Program-made: the position numbers and the translations under genes
From: an uncultured Tenacibaculum sp.
GTDB taxonomy: Bacteria > Bacteroidota > Bacteroidia > Flavobacteriales > Flavobacteriaceae
Length of the DNA: 64,000 nucleotides
NCBI GenBank assembly: GCA_947493285.1
Contig: CANLQH010000001.1
Location: forward strand, 310,001-374,000
Direction of reading: 5' to 3'
In this document: one piece after another, positions 1 to 8,754 of the stretch
How the letters are laid out: every line of letters begins with the position of its first letter
Position numbering within the stretch: the first letter of the stretch is position 1
The notes under the pieces: generated by a model
Seen by the model: only the letters and a program-made list of their open reading frames with translations
What the model was told of the DNA's origin: nothing
Databases searched by the model: none

Positions 1-1076
1 TTTTTGAAGAAAAAATAAAGCAATTAAACCTATTTGTTACTGGAGTTGGAAATGTAGGAGAACGATTTTTAGCACAAATACACCAACAAAAAGAATTTTT
101 AAAAGAAAATTTGAAATTAAATATTCGAGTAATTGGAATTTCAAATTCACGAAAAATGTATTTTAACGAAGAGGGTATTGATTTATCTAATTGGAAGAAT
201 AGCTTAGTAAATGGAAAAGAAAGTTCTTTGCAGTCATTTTTTGAAGAAGTAAAATCCTATAACTTTCGTAACTCTGTTTTTGTTGACAATACAGCCAATC
301 AGAAAGTTTCTGAAGTTTATGAAAACTATTTACGTACTAATATTGGAGTAGTTACTTGTAATAAAATAGCTTGTGCTTCTAGTTTAGATAATTATAAAAA
401 ACTTAAGAGAATTTCTAGTAAATATAACGCCCCGTTTTTGTTTGAGACTAATGTTGGTGCCGGATTACCAATTATTGACACGCTAAAAAACTTAATAGCT
501 TCTGGAGATAGAGTACAAAAAATACAAGCTGTTTTATCTGGGACTTTAAATTTTGTTTTTAATAATTTCAATAATAGCAATACTTTCCATGATATTGTTG
601 CGAACGCACAAGCACAAGGATATACTGAACCAGATCCTAAAATTGATTTAAGTGGAGTTGATGTTGCTAGAAAAATTCTAATTCTGGCTCGTGAAAGTGG
701 TTATGAACTTGAGTTATCTGACATAGACAACAACTCTTTTTTACCTGAAAAAAGCTTAAACACAAGTGATAATGATACCTTTTACAAGAGTTTAACTGAA
801 TTTGAAGCACATTTTCAAAAAATGTTTAAAGAAGCAAATGATAAAAATTGTCGTTTAAAATATGTTGCTGAATTTGAAAATGGTAAAGCTAATGTTGGTT
901 TACAACATATTCCAGCAGATCATCCTTTTTATAATTTAGAAGGTAGCGATAATATTGTTTTATTTTTTACAGATAGATATCCTATAAACCCTTTGCAAAT
1001 AAAAGGTGCTGGAGCAGGTGCTGATGTAACTGCTTCTGGAATTTTTGCTGATGTAATTAGAATAGGCAACAATTAG
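1..1076 (+). CDS. thrA: Bifunctional aspartokinase/homoserine dehydrogenase, 3' part (homoserine dehydrogenase domain)
   Basis: The reading frame is open from base 3 to the stop at 1074-1076, so the gene is cut by the left edge and the TTG at 111 is not its start. The visible part opens with a dinucleotide-binding motif, GVGNVG (bases 42-59), followed by the homoserine dehydrogenase core with GYTEPDPKIDLSGVDVARK near the middle. It reduces aspartate semialdehyde to homoserine with NAD(P)H. The layout around the first motif resembles the C-terminal half of E. coli ThrA rather than a stand-alone enzyme with an ACT tail, so I infer an aspartokinase domain to the left of the window. It is first in a co-directional series with a methyltransferase, thrB and thrC, and its stop lies 3 bases before the next start. 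Confidence 0.93.
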   Translation, partial: FEEKIKQLNLFVTGVGNVGERFLAQIHQQKEFLKENLKLNIRVIGISNSRKMYFNEEGIDLSNWKNSLVNGKESSLQSFFEEVKSYNFRNSVFVDNTANQKVSEVYENYLRTNIGVVTCNKIACASSLDNYKKLKRISSKYNAPFLFETNVGAGLPIIDTLKNLIASGDRVQKIQAVLSGTLNFVFNNFNNSNTFHDIVANAQAQGYTEPDPKIDLSGVDVARKILILARESGYELELSDIDNNSFLPEKSLNTSDNDTFYKSLTEFEAHFQKMFKEANDKNCRLKYVAEFENGKANVGLQHIPADHPFYNLEGSDNIVLFFTDRYPINPLQIKGAGAGADVTASGIFADVIRIGNN

Positions 1077-1079
1077 ATT

Positions 1080-1721
1080 ATGGTAGTAGATAAATATAAA
1101 AACATCATTGAAACTTATAATAAGGTATCACAGCAATATCATGATAAATTCATGAATGCTAATGTGTACCATCATAGCTATGATAAACTTTTAAAACACA
1201 CTAAAAAAACTCATCAAACGGTTTTAGATGTGGCTTGTGGTCCTGGTAATATCACACAATATTTACTAAATAACTCAACTGGTTTAAAAATTTTAGGTAT
1301 CGATGCTGCTGAAAACATGATTCAATTAGCAAAAGAAAGTGTGCCTAATGCTAATTTTAAACTCTTAGATTGTAGGAATATTAAAAATTTACATCAGAAG
1401 TTTGATATTATAGTTTTTGGTTTTTGTTTCCCTTATATTTCAAAGAAAGAAAGTGTTCAATTAATTAATGACGCATATGACAGCTTAAACAAAAGTGGAT
1501 TGCTTTATATAAGTACAATGGTTGGAGATTATGATACTGATTCAGGATTTAAAACAAGTTCTGATGGAAAAAACCGCATGTTTATTCATTACCATAATCC
1601 AGAATATTTAATTGAAGCTATACAGGATAATAAATTTCAGTTACTAGAAAACTATACAAAAGAATATCAAGAAGGTACTATCAAAGGTGATACTGACTTG
1701 TTTTTAATTGCAAAAAAATGA
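1080..1721 (+). CDS. Class I SAM-dependent methyltransferase inside the threonine operon
   Basis: This 213-residue protein has a typical Rossmann methyltransferase core. Motif I is VLDVACGPGN (residues 48-57), an acidic residue follows the second strand (GIDAAENM), and a later LLDCRN segment would contact the adenine. An N-terminal helix (residues 5-45) precedes the core, as in the Methyltransf_11/25 families. There is no signal peptide, so it is cytoplasmic. The substrate cannot be read from the sequence. The gene starts 3 bases after thrA and its TGA overlaps the thrB ATG (ATGA at 1718-1721), which implies translational coupling with homoserine kinase. A methyltransferase is not part of the standard threonine pathway, so a side role or passenger status are both open. 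Confidence 0.88.
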   Translation: MVVDKYKNIIETYNKVSQQYHDKFMNANVYHHSYDKLLKHTKKTHQTVLDVACGPGNITQYLLNNSTGLKILGIDAAENMIQLAKESVPNANFKLLDCRNIKNLHQKFDIIVFGFCFPYISKKESVQLINDAYDSLNKSGLLYISTMVGDYDTDSGFKTSSDGKNRMFIHYHNPEYLIEAIQDNKFQLLENYTKEYQEGTIKGDTDLFLIAKK

Positions 1722-2650
1722 ATTATATAAAAATATTTGCTCCAGCAACTGTTGCTAACGTTTCTTGTGGTTTTGACTCTATGGGTTTTGCTGTAGATAC
1801 CGTTGGAGACGAAATGACTTTTACAAAAAAAGTAAAAAAAGGAGTAAAAATAACACAAATAACCGGTGCTAATGGTTTGTCTTCAGACCCTACTAAAAAT
1901 GCAGCAGGTGTAGTTGCATTGGCTATGCTAAAACAACATTCAGTTGATTTTGGTATTGAAATTACCATGCACAAAGGATATTCTCCAGGTAGTGGTTTAG
2001 GTAGTAGCGCTGCAAGTTCTGGTGGAGCAGCTATTGGGGTTAATGAATTGTTAGGTAAACCATTTTCTACTTTAGAACTAACAAAATTCGCTATGTTAGG
2101 AGAAGAAGCTGCTTGTGGTACTCCTATTGCCGATAATGTTGCAGCCGCAGTATTTGGCGGGTTTGTTTTAATAAGATGTTACGAACCCTTAGACATTGTA
2201 AAACTTCCTGTACCTGATGAACTACAATTAGTTGCCATCCATCCTCAAATTGAAGTAAAGACAAAAGATGCTAGAAAAGTTTTACCAGAAAGCGTTCCTT
2301 TAAAAGATGCCATTACACAATGGGCTAATGTAGGCGGATTAGTAAGTGGATTGTATACCAATGATTATCAACTAATCGCTAATTCGTTAACAGATGTTAT
2401 TGTAGAACCTGCGAGAAAACATTTAATTCCTCATTTTGATTTGGTAAAGAATGAAGCTATTAAAGCTGGGGCTTTAGGAGCAGGGATATCTGGTTCTGGC
2501 CCTACAATTTTTGCCTTATGCAAAGGTAAAAAATCAGCAACTAATGTATACAATGCTATACAAAATGCTTACAGTGACAAAAACATTGATTTTAATCTTT
2601 TTACGTCAAAAATAAATACGCAGGGAGTTAAAGTTTTAGAAACAAAATAA
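1718..2650 (+). CDS. thrB: Homoserine kinase
   Basis: ThrB phosphorylates homoserine with ATP to O-phosphohomoserine, the step before threonine synthase. The 310-residue protein is a GHMP kinase. It begins with IKIFAPATVANVSCGFDSMG, and the glycine/serine-rich ATP loop PGSGLGSSAASSGG lies at residues 90-103. A C-terminal GAGISGSGPTIFAL segment is the third GHMP motif. The length matches the family. The start codon overlaps the stop of the upstream methyltransferase by 4 bases, and thrC follows after 8 bases, so the genes are co-transcribed and probably translationally coupled. Confidence 0.96.
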   Translation: MNYIKIFAPATVANVSCGFDSMGFAVDTVGDEMTFTKKVKKGVKITQITGANGLSSDPTKNAAGVVALAMLKQHSVDFGIEITMHKGYSPGSGLGSSAASSGGAAIGVNELLGKPFSTLELTKFAMLGEEAACGTPIADNVAAAVFGGFVLIRCYEPLDIVKLPVPDELQLVAIHPQIEVKTKDARKVLPESVPLKDAITQWANVGGLVSGLYTNDYQLIANSLTDVIVEPARKHLIPHFDLVKNEAIKAGALGAGISGSGPTIFALCKGKKSATNVYNAIQNAYSDKNIDFNLFTSKINTQGVKVLETK

Positions 2651-2658
2651 ATACAACA

Positions 2659-3945
2659 ATGAACTATTATAGTCTTAATAAAAAATCACCAAAGGTTAGC
2701 TTTCAAGAAGCAGTTGTTAATGGATTGGCACCTGATAGTGGGTTGTATTTCCCAGAGAACATTACTCCATTAGACAACGATTTTATTCAGAATATTGGAG
2801 AATATTCTAATGAAGAAATTGCTTATCAAGCTATCAAACAATTTGTAGGTGATGAAATTCCTACTGAAACCTTGCAGCAAATTATCAAAGAAACATTATC
2901 CTTTGATTTTCCTGTTGTCCAAGTTGAAGAAAATATTGGAAGCTTAGAGCTTTTTCACGGTCCTACCATGGCATTTAAAGATGTAGGTGCTCGTTTTATG
3001 GCACGTTGTTTAGGTTATTTTAATAGGAATAATGACAAAAAAGTTACTGTGTTAGTAGCTACTTCTGGTGATACAGGCGGTGCTGTTGCTGATGGTTTTT
3101 TAGGTGTAAAAGGTGTAGATGTAGTAATACTCTATCCAAGTGGAAAAGTAAGTGACATCCAAGAAAAACAACTGACCACTTTAGGTCAAAACATTACTGC
3201 TTTGGAAGTAGATGGTGTTTTTGATGATTGCCAAGATATGGTAAAAACTGCTTTTTTAGATAGCGAAATAGAACGTACATTAACTTCAGCTAATTCTATA
3301 AATATTGCACGTTGGTTACCACAGATGTTTTATTTTTTCTTTGCGTACAAACAAGTACACAAACAGCAAAAGGAAGTAGTATTTTCGGTTCCTAGTGGAA
3401 ATTTCGGAAATATTTGTGCAGGTATCATGGCTCAAAAATTAGGACTACCTATTAAGCATTTTGTAGCAGCTACTAATGTAAATGATACCGTTCCTAATTA
3501 TTTAAAAGATGGTGTTTATAATCCTAAACCATCAAAGGCTACAATTTCTAACGCTATGGATGTTGGAAACCCAAGTAACTTTATACGTATTCAAGAATTA
3601 TTCAATAATGATTTAAAAGCATTAAAAAGTGCTTTTTCATCTTACTCATTTACAGATGAAGAAACACGTAAAGCGATGAAAGTTATTTATAAAAAAGACG
3701 GATATATTTCAGATCCTCATGGAGCTGTAGGTTATTTGGGGGCTAAAGAACATCAAAAAGAAAACCCTAATAGTTTATGCTTGTTTTTAGAAACGGCACA
3801 TCCTGTAAAGTTTTTAGATATAGTTGAAAGCACTTTAGATGTTCAGGTAGCTATTCCAAAACAAATTCAGTCAATCATGCATAAGGAAAAAAATGCTATT
3901 GAAATAAACTCTTACGAAGGTTTAAAAACATTTTTAAATAATTAA
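2659..3945 (+). CDS. thrC: Threonine synthase
   Basis: This pyridoxal-phosphate enzyme turns O-phosphohomoserine into threonine and phosphate. The 428-residue sequence shows the PLP-lysine context MAFKDVGARF (Lys107), the SGDTGGAV phosphate-binding segment about 30 residues later, and the PSGNFGNICAG loop. The length fits the proteobacterial/Bacteroidota type. It is the last gene of the threonine operon. It ends just before a strong hairpin (3951-3978) that also faces the convergent gene on the other strand. Confidence 0.96.
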   Translation: MNYYSLNKKSPKVSFQEAVVNGLAPDSGLYFPENITPLDNDFIQNIGEYSNEEIAYQAIKQFVGDEIPTETLQQIIKETLSFDFPVVQVEENIGSLELFHGPTMAFKDVGARFMARCLGYFNRNNDKKVTVLVATSGDTGGAVADGFLGVKGVDVVILYPSGKVSDIQEKQLTTLGQNITALEVDGVFDDCQDMVKTAFLDSEIERTLTSANSINIARWLPQMFYFFFAYKQVHKQQKEVVFSVPSGNFGNICAGIMAQKLGLPIKHFVAATNVNDTVPNYLKDGVYNPKPSKATISNAMDVGNPSNFIRIQELFNNDLKALKSAFSSYSFTDEETRKAMKVIYKKDGYISDPHGAVGYLGAKEHQKENPNSLCLFLETAHPVKFLDIVESTLDVQVAIPKQIQSIMHKEKNAIEINSYEGLKTFLNN

Positions 3946-3950
3946 AATAA

Positions 3951-3980
3951 AAAATGCCTCAATTTCTTGAGACATTTTTT
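3951..3980. terminator. Bidirectional hairpin terminator between thrC and the esterase-fold gene
   Basis: Arms at 3951-3962 and 3967-3978 pair over 12 positions with one C/A mismatch and a TTTC loop. The outer arms are A-rich and T-rich, giving a U-tract in both directions, and the hairpin sits between two convergent genes. Confidence 0.85.
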
Positions 3981-3982
3981 AT

Positions 3983-5107
3983 TTATAATTTACCCTTAGC
4001 TCTTTTCACAGCTTCTCTCATACCCTCATCAAATTGAGAATTGGGATACTTTGTTAATCCATTTTCTAAAAACTTAATAGCATTTTTATAGTCTTTATGT
4101 TTTAAATAAAACTGACCTAATCTATTTTGCCAATACGCCGAAGCATATCTTTTAGTTTCTAAAACATCTTTAAACTCTTCCATAAAAAAGCTAAAATATT
4201 TAAAATTATCACGCTTCCACGCTAACCAAATTAATGAGTTTTTCGTACTATTATCAATTTTACCAGTACCTCCAAAACGTTTTTCTCTTTCTTTAAAAAA
4301 GGATTTCAAATATGGAATTCCTCCTGCTTTTATATAGGCGTCAATACTTTCAAAAACTAATGAATCATAGTTATGATAATAATACATAATGCCTTTATAC
4401 ATGGATAAATGCGGCATTGTTTCATGTACTTCATCATTAAACAATTCGTATTTCCAACGTAAATTTTTAGGGTTATATTTTTTTAATCTTTCATTAAATT
4501 TTTCTGTTGAGGCTATATAATAAATATCTCTTTTAGAATTGGCTATATATAAATAAACTTCCCTATCAGATTTAAAATTCTCAATTAATCTTTCGGGTGC
4601 TAAACCTCCATCTGTTATGATAGCTCCCTGAAATAATTCTTTCTCCTCTAAAATAATTTTACTTACATAATATGCAGCAGCTTCCCATCCGTAAATAACT
4701 CGTTCTTTTGTAGTTCTAAAATTAATATCTATAAATTTAATTACTTCGTCTTTTAAAAATGAAGTAAACTTTACTCTCTCCTTATTAAACAATGTTCTTC
4801 TTAAAGGGTTTGAATTTTTTATTCCAACAACTATCATTTCAGGAATTGCTCCTGGTGTTCTTAATGATTTTTGAATAGCTACACCATTTGTAAAAAACCA
4901 TTGACCATCGAGGATATACAACACAGGATATTTTTCTTTAGAAGTACTATAACTATCTGGTAAATAAACTTGAATATCTCTATCTTGATTTAGAATTTTA
5001 GATGTAATCGTATAATTCGTTCCTATAGTAACTTTAGTTCCTTCTACTTGTGAAAAAATAGAGATAGCAAAAAATAAAGACACTAATAAAGTAATTTGTT
5101 TTACCAT
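3983..5107 (-). CDS. Secreted esterase-fold (PF00756-like) protein with C-terminal TPR, nucleophile Ser replaced by Glu
   Basis: The 374-residue protein has a signal peptide (residues 1-19, ending FSQ) and an alpha/beta-hydrolase domain of the Fes/esterase D type: the IQVYLPDSY strand, then YPVLYILDGQWFF and MIVVGIKN. Where the family has GHSxGG, this protein reads YGWEAAAYY, so the nucleophile position is Glu142. The His of the family's late motif appears to be kept (EVHETMPH, His228). A TPR-like helical hairpin covers about 330-366 (YKNAIKFLENGLTKYP). I infer a pseudo-esterase or a binding protein acting outside the inner membrane rather than a working serine esterase. It lies downstream of the ABC-M1 exporter genes on the same strand but has its own promoter-like element at 5125-5132. 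Confidence 0.82.
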   Translation of the reverse strand: MVKQITLLVSLFFAISIFSQVEGTKVTIGTNYTITSKILNQDRDIQVYLPDSYSTSKEKYPVLYILDGQWFFTNGVAIQKSLRTPGAIPEMIVVGIKNSNPLRRTLFNKERVKFTSFLKDEVIKFIDINFRTTKERVIYGWEAAAYYVSKIILEEKELFQGAIITDGGLAPERLIENFKSDREVYLYIANSKRDIYYIASTEKFNERLKKYNPKNLRWKYELFNDEVHETMPHLSMYKGIMYYYHNYDSLVFESIDAYIKAGGIPYLKSFFKEREKRFGGTGKIDNSTKNSLIWLAWKRDNFKYFSFFMEEFKDVLETKRYASAYWQNRLGQFYLKHKDYKNAIKFLENGLTKYPNSQFDEGMREAVKRAKGKL

Positions 5108-5121
5108 TGTTTAAAGATTAA

Positions 5122-5165
5122 ACTCAAATGTAAATTATATAGCAATCATATTTTTACATTTGAGT
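5122..5165. repeat. 13-bp perfect inverted repeat with an 18-bp spacer upstream of the esterase-fold gene
   Basis: The arms ACTCAAATGTAAA (5122-5134) and TTTACATTTGAGT (5153-5165) are exact reverse complements. The repeat lies between the stop of the ABC-M1 gene and the start of the esterase-fold gene, and there is no T-run of the terminator type beside it. Each arm contains TACATTTG, a match to the Bacteroidota -7 element, and the two copies read outward from each other. It may be an operator over the promoter or a weak hairpin. Confidence 0.7.
5125..5132 (-). promoter_or_regulatory. Putative -7 element (TACATTTG) for the esterase-fold gene
   Basis: On the minus strand this reads TACATTTG, a full match to TAnnTTTG, 18 bases before the start codon at 5107. 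No TTG is seen at the usual -33 distance. It is embedded in the left arm of the inverted repeat. Confidence 0.4.
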
Positions 5166-5190
5166 CATTTTATAAATATTTTAACTAATC

Positions 5191-8100
5191 TTAAAATCTC
5201 TCAACATTATCTACTAAGTTTTCATCCGGCCTTGTACCATAAGGATCTATCGAAATATGAGTTGGTTTCTCTTTTACAATAATCTTAATTTCAGTAATTC
5301 CATTTTTGAACTTATTTGATTGATAATAAAGCAAAGAAGATTCCTCCTTTTTCACTTTGGATGGATGCGAAGAAAACACACCAATCTTTATCGCTTCATT
5401 TAAATCGATCTCTTTTGATTCTCCATTAGACAATGTTTCAAAACGTTTTGCTGAAACTTTGGCAGTAATTTCAAAAGTTCCATCAGGTAACTCTTGATAA
5501 GACGCATTTTCAATACCAACATCATAAGTAATAACTTTTTTAAACCAATCATTGATTAGAACTTGTTGTTCTTTGGTAGTAACTTGATATAAAGCATTTA
5601 AAAAATCAATAGTTGTTATATTAAAACTATGGGTAACTCTATCTTTATCTGTTAGGGATTTAAGTACTGCGTTTACTTTAGTTTCTCCAATTAAATCTCT
5701 CAATCCCAGCATAATATTTAAAGATTTTCCATAAGAAATATAACTTTGATTTGTAACTAAATATGCTGGTGGTTCTACGCCTCCTGAAAAAGATCTTCCA
5801 GAAAAATACCTACTTCTAGCATTATCAATTAATTCTACCAACATACCTTTACCATACATTTTTTCTAATACTACAGCTTCTGTATATTTTGCTAATCCTT
5901 CAACTAATAATGCTCCACCAGCAACAGGTTTAGAAGATAGGGTATGCCCCCACCATTGATGAGCAACTTCATGAATGGTTCTTTTTGCTACTACGTTAAA
6001 CGCTTCTGGATTACGAACATCAGACAAATACAATCTATCTTCAACCATACTTATTAACCCTGAGTGTGCAAACCCTCCGAAAGACCAATACGAAGGAACC
6101 TCTACCATTCTTAAATGATTAAACATATACGCTCCAAAATTCTCTTGACAATAATCTAAGGTAACTTTAATACTATTTTCTATTTCATCAATATTAAATG
6201 GATGTTTTGCGTCATAGTATTGCTCTATCTCTATGCCTTTATAATTGGTTTTTTTAGTCTGATATTCTGCTGAAAAATACCCAATCATTGGCACAACTTT
6301 CTTATTGGTTTTATAATGGTAATAATTTCTATCATCTTTCGTCCATACTTTAATTAAATCTCCAGAACTTATTGCTGTTTGACTTTTGCTAGTTGAAACA
6401 ATAGTTTCAAACGGAATCTTTTCGTTCTTCTCCTCTTCCGAAACTATATGAGCAGCAGTAGAAACTTCAATAGCTCTTTTTGGTAAATTTCTTTTTTTAC
6501 GTTCTGACGGACGTCTTAACTCCAATCCAGAACTATATCCCAAAATAGGTTCAAAAGAATTATGAGTTATATAAGATCCATTATTTACAATTGAAATATC
6601 ATTATCATATCCTTTAATAGATTTTGTAAATTCATAATTAAACCTTACCGAATCATTAGGTTGCAAAGGATTATCAAACTGAAAAAGATAAGTTCCAAAA
6701 ACTGAGTCATGCATTACTAAAGTTGCATTTTCAATGGTAATGTTTTTTAGGTCAACCCTTTCTGTGATAAAAACTTGTGACATGGGTTTATCACTTTTAT
6801 TTTTAATCATATAATCAGTAATGACTGAATAACTTCTTTTAGCTGGATAAATATCTACAATCGTTTTTCTTGAAGTTGTAATTGGTCTTGCTAAGATTTC
6901 ATATTGTTTGAATTTCTTCTCATAATTTTCTCTAAAATCTAATTGACTTGTACTATTATTGTATTCATTAACTATATTTTTATTGTAATACACTAAAGAA
7001 CCTGCTGCAATAAACAATAGCATACTTACTATAAAGCTTAGCTTTAATAAAGTAGTTGCTGGCAGGTTTAATTGCTTCAGCTTGTAAGTGAACTTTGTTA
7101 CCACTCCTCTATTCCATACTTTAAAAGAAACCAACATTAATAACATTCCGAATGACAACCAATAGATAGATAAATGATTATACAAACTAGATACTCCATT
7201 AAAACCATCCATTGTATTGTAGCTTGTCCTGGGCATAAATCCAAGACTTGTTAGAGGGTGTTCTAATCCTAATAGATCTGATTTTAAACTGAATATTGCA
7301 ATCAGTAAAAAGAGACCCATTCCGATATATTTACTCTTTACAAGGTTGTTTACAAATATTGCTATCATACAGAATACTACTAATTGCACTCCGTAATAGT
7401 AATATAATGATCCGTATAATGAGAATTCAAAATTTGTGTATCCCAAACTGATTTGAAATATTATACACATCAATACACCAATAGTAATTAAAATAAAAGG
7501 TAATGATAATAAGGCCGAAAATTTGCTTCCGAAGATGACCCAGTTTTTTACTGGTGTAGCATCAGTAATAAAGTTGAAATTCGCAGATTTTTCTCTCCAA
7601 ACAATATCAGCTCCATAAAAAACAATTAAAAGTATACTAAAAAGTGTCAATGGATCAACAATCAATTCTATTAACAAATAGGTAAATGGATAAGTACTTA
7701 CACCATATTCACCACCTCCAATGACTGTACTATATAACTCAGAAAAAACGATAAATACCCACATCAATAATATTGCTATAAAGGGTAAACTTTTAAATAC
7801 ACTTTTCAATTCTAACTTTAAAATCGATTTAAAAGCCAATAACTGAGCTTTTAAATTACTAAATGTTTCGATTGGTTTGTATTTTATATACGGCGCTTTA
7901 TCAATTGTTACTTTCTTCTGTTTTTTAATCTTTTTAGTGATTTTTCTAAACGAAAACAATCCATAAGTCGAAAGTAAAATTACAAGTGCAACACCAACCC
8001 AAACCAATCTATTGATTAAGAAATAGCCAGAAAATGATAGCATTTGTGTGTTCTTTTGAAAAGGCGTCCAATATTGTGTTTGTTCTAAAAATGCGGAAAC

Positions 8101-8751
8101 ACTAAATGGATCAGCAATTGCAGCTATTACCATACTCTCTGGAGAAGCTGGTACCGATTGCGCCATAATTGGAGAGTTTAAAAACATAGAACTTACAAAG
8201 TACAACATGTATATAAATACAGCACCTACGTATGTAGCAGTACTGTTTTTGGTTAACGTACTAATTGAAAAAACTAAAGCTGTACAAATAAAGATATTAG
8301 GAAGGATAAAGTACAACCAAGGTTGAAAGTAAGTAATGAATCTAAAATCAGCGACTCTTTCTGTATCTAAATCAAAAAAAAAATTCCCAATTATATATCC
8401 TAAAATAAATGGTGAAAATGCCAAAACACTAAAAATAAATGTTCCTAAAAAACGACTCCAAAAGTAGTTTGCTTTTGTAATAGAAGTACTAAAGATTAAC
8501 CCTTCCATTAAGTGCTGTTTATCTCTTAGCATAGCACTAATGGCAAAAAACATAATGATAAATACACTTCCTAAAGTAAAAATACTTGTATGAAAATTTA
8601 CTTGATATCCTGCATTAAAATTTATACCTGTTGGTGCATAACCATTTCTACCAACAAAAATACCTAATGCGGTAAACAGCAATACGAACAATGGAAAAGC
8701 TCTTTGCTTGTATTGATAAAAAACTTCGAACTGTAATAATTTTTTAAACAT
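5191..8751 (-). CDS. ABC transporter permease fused to M1 family aminopeptidase
   Basis: This 1186-residue protein joins an ABC-2-type permease to a peptidase. Residues about 15-290 and 305-590 are rich in membrane spans (two permease-like blocks of about six). After one more span near 575 comes a beta-rich region and a gluzincin domain with HEVAHQWWGH near residue 925 and the third zinc ligand in LVEGLAKYTE about 18 residues later. This is the M1 signature, and all three ligands are present. The peptidase part probably lies outside the cytoplasmic membrane. The gene is 3 bases from the upstream ATPase gene, so the two form one exporter. Substrate unknown. The fusion architecture is known in Bacteroidota and some proteobacteria but is poorly characterised. 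Confidence 0.93.
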   Translation of the reverse strand: MFKKLLQFEVFYQYKQRAFPLFVLLFTALGIFVGRNGYAPTGINFNAGYQVNFHTSIFTLGSVFIIMFFAISAMLRDKQHLMEGLIFSTSITKANYFWSRFLGTFIFSVLAFSPFILGYIIGNFFFDLDTERVADFRFITYFQPWLYFILPNIFICTALVFSISTLTKNSTATYVGAVFIYMLYFVSSMFLNSPIMAQSVPASPESMVIAAIADPFSVSAFLEQTQYWTPFQKNTQMLSFSGYFLINRLVWVGVALVILLSTYGLFSFRKITKKIKKQKKVTIDKAPYIKYKPIETFSNLKAQLLAFKSILKLELKSVFKSLPFIAILLMWVFIVFSELYSTVIGGGEYGVSTYPFTYLLIELIVDPLTLFSILLIVFYGADIVWREKSANFNFITDATPVKNWVIFGSKFSALLSLPFILITIGVLMCIIFQISLGYTNFEFSLYGSLYYYYGVQLVVFCMIAIFVNNLVKSKYIGMGLFLLIAIFSLKSDLLGLEHPLTSLGFMPRTSYNTMDGFNGVSSLYNHLSIYWLSFGMLLMLVSFKVWNRGVVTKFTYKLKQLNLPATTLLKLSFIVSMLLFIAAGSLVYYNKNIVNEYNNSTSQLDFRENYEKKFKQYEILARPITTSRKTIVDIYPAKRSYSVITDYMIKNKSDKPMSQVFITERVDLKNITIENATLVMHDSVFGTYLFQFDNPLQPNDSVRFNYEFTKSIKGYDNDISIVNNGSYITHNSFEPILGYSSGLELRRPSERKKRNLPKRAIEVSTAAHIVSEEEKNEKIPFETIVSTSKSQTAISSGDLIKVWTKDDRNYYHYKTNKKVVPMIGYFSAEYQTKKTNYKGIEIEQYYDAKHPFNIDEIENSIKVTLDYCQENFGAYMFNHLRMVEVPSYWSFGGFAHSGLISMVEDRLYLSDVRNPEAFNVVAKRTIHEVAHQWWGHTLSSKPVAGGALLVEGLAKYTEAVVLEKMYGKGMLVELIDNARSRYFSGRSFSGGVEPPAYLVTNQSYISYGKSLNIMLGLRDLIGETKVNAVLKSLTDKDRVTHSFNITTIDFLNALYQVTTKEQQVLINDWFKKVITYDVGIENASYQELPDGTFEITAKVSAKRFETLSNGESKEIDLNEAIKIGVFSSHPSKVKKEESSLLYYQSNKFKNGITEIKIIVKEKPTHISIDPYGTRPDENLVDNVERF

Positions 8752-8754
8752 AAC

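Noticed and set aside
111..113. TTG at 111 as the start of a short homoserine dehydrogenase
   Set aside because: The frame is open to base 3 and the NAD(P)-binding GVGNVG motif lies upstream of 111.
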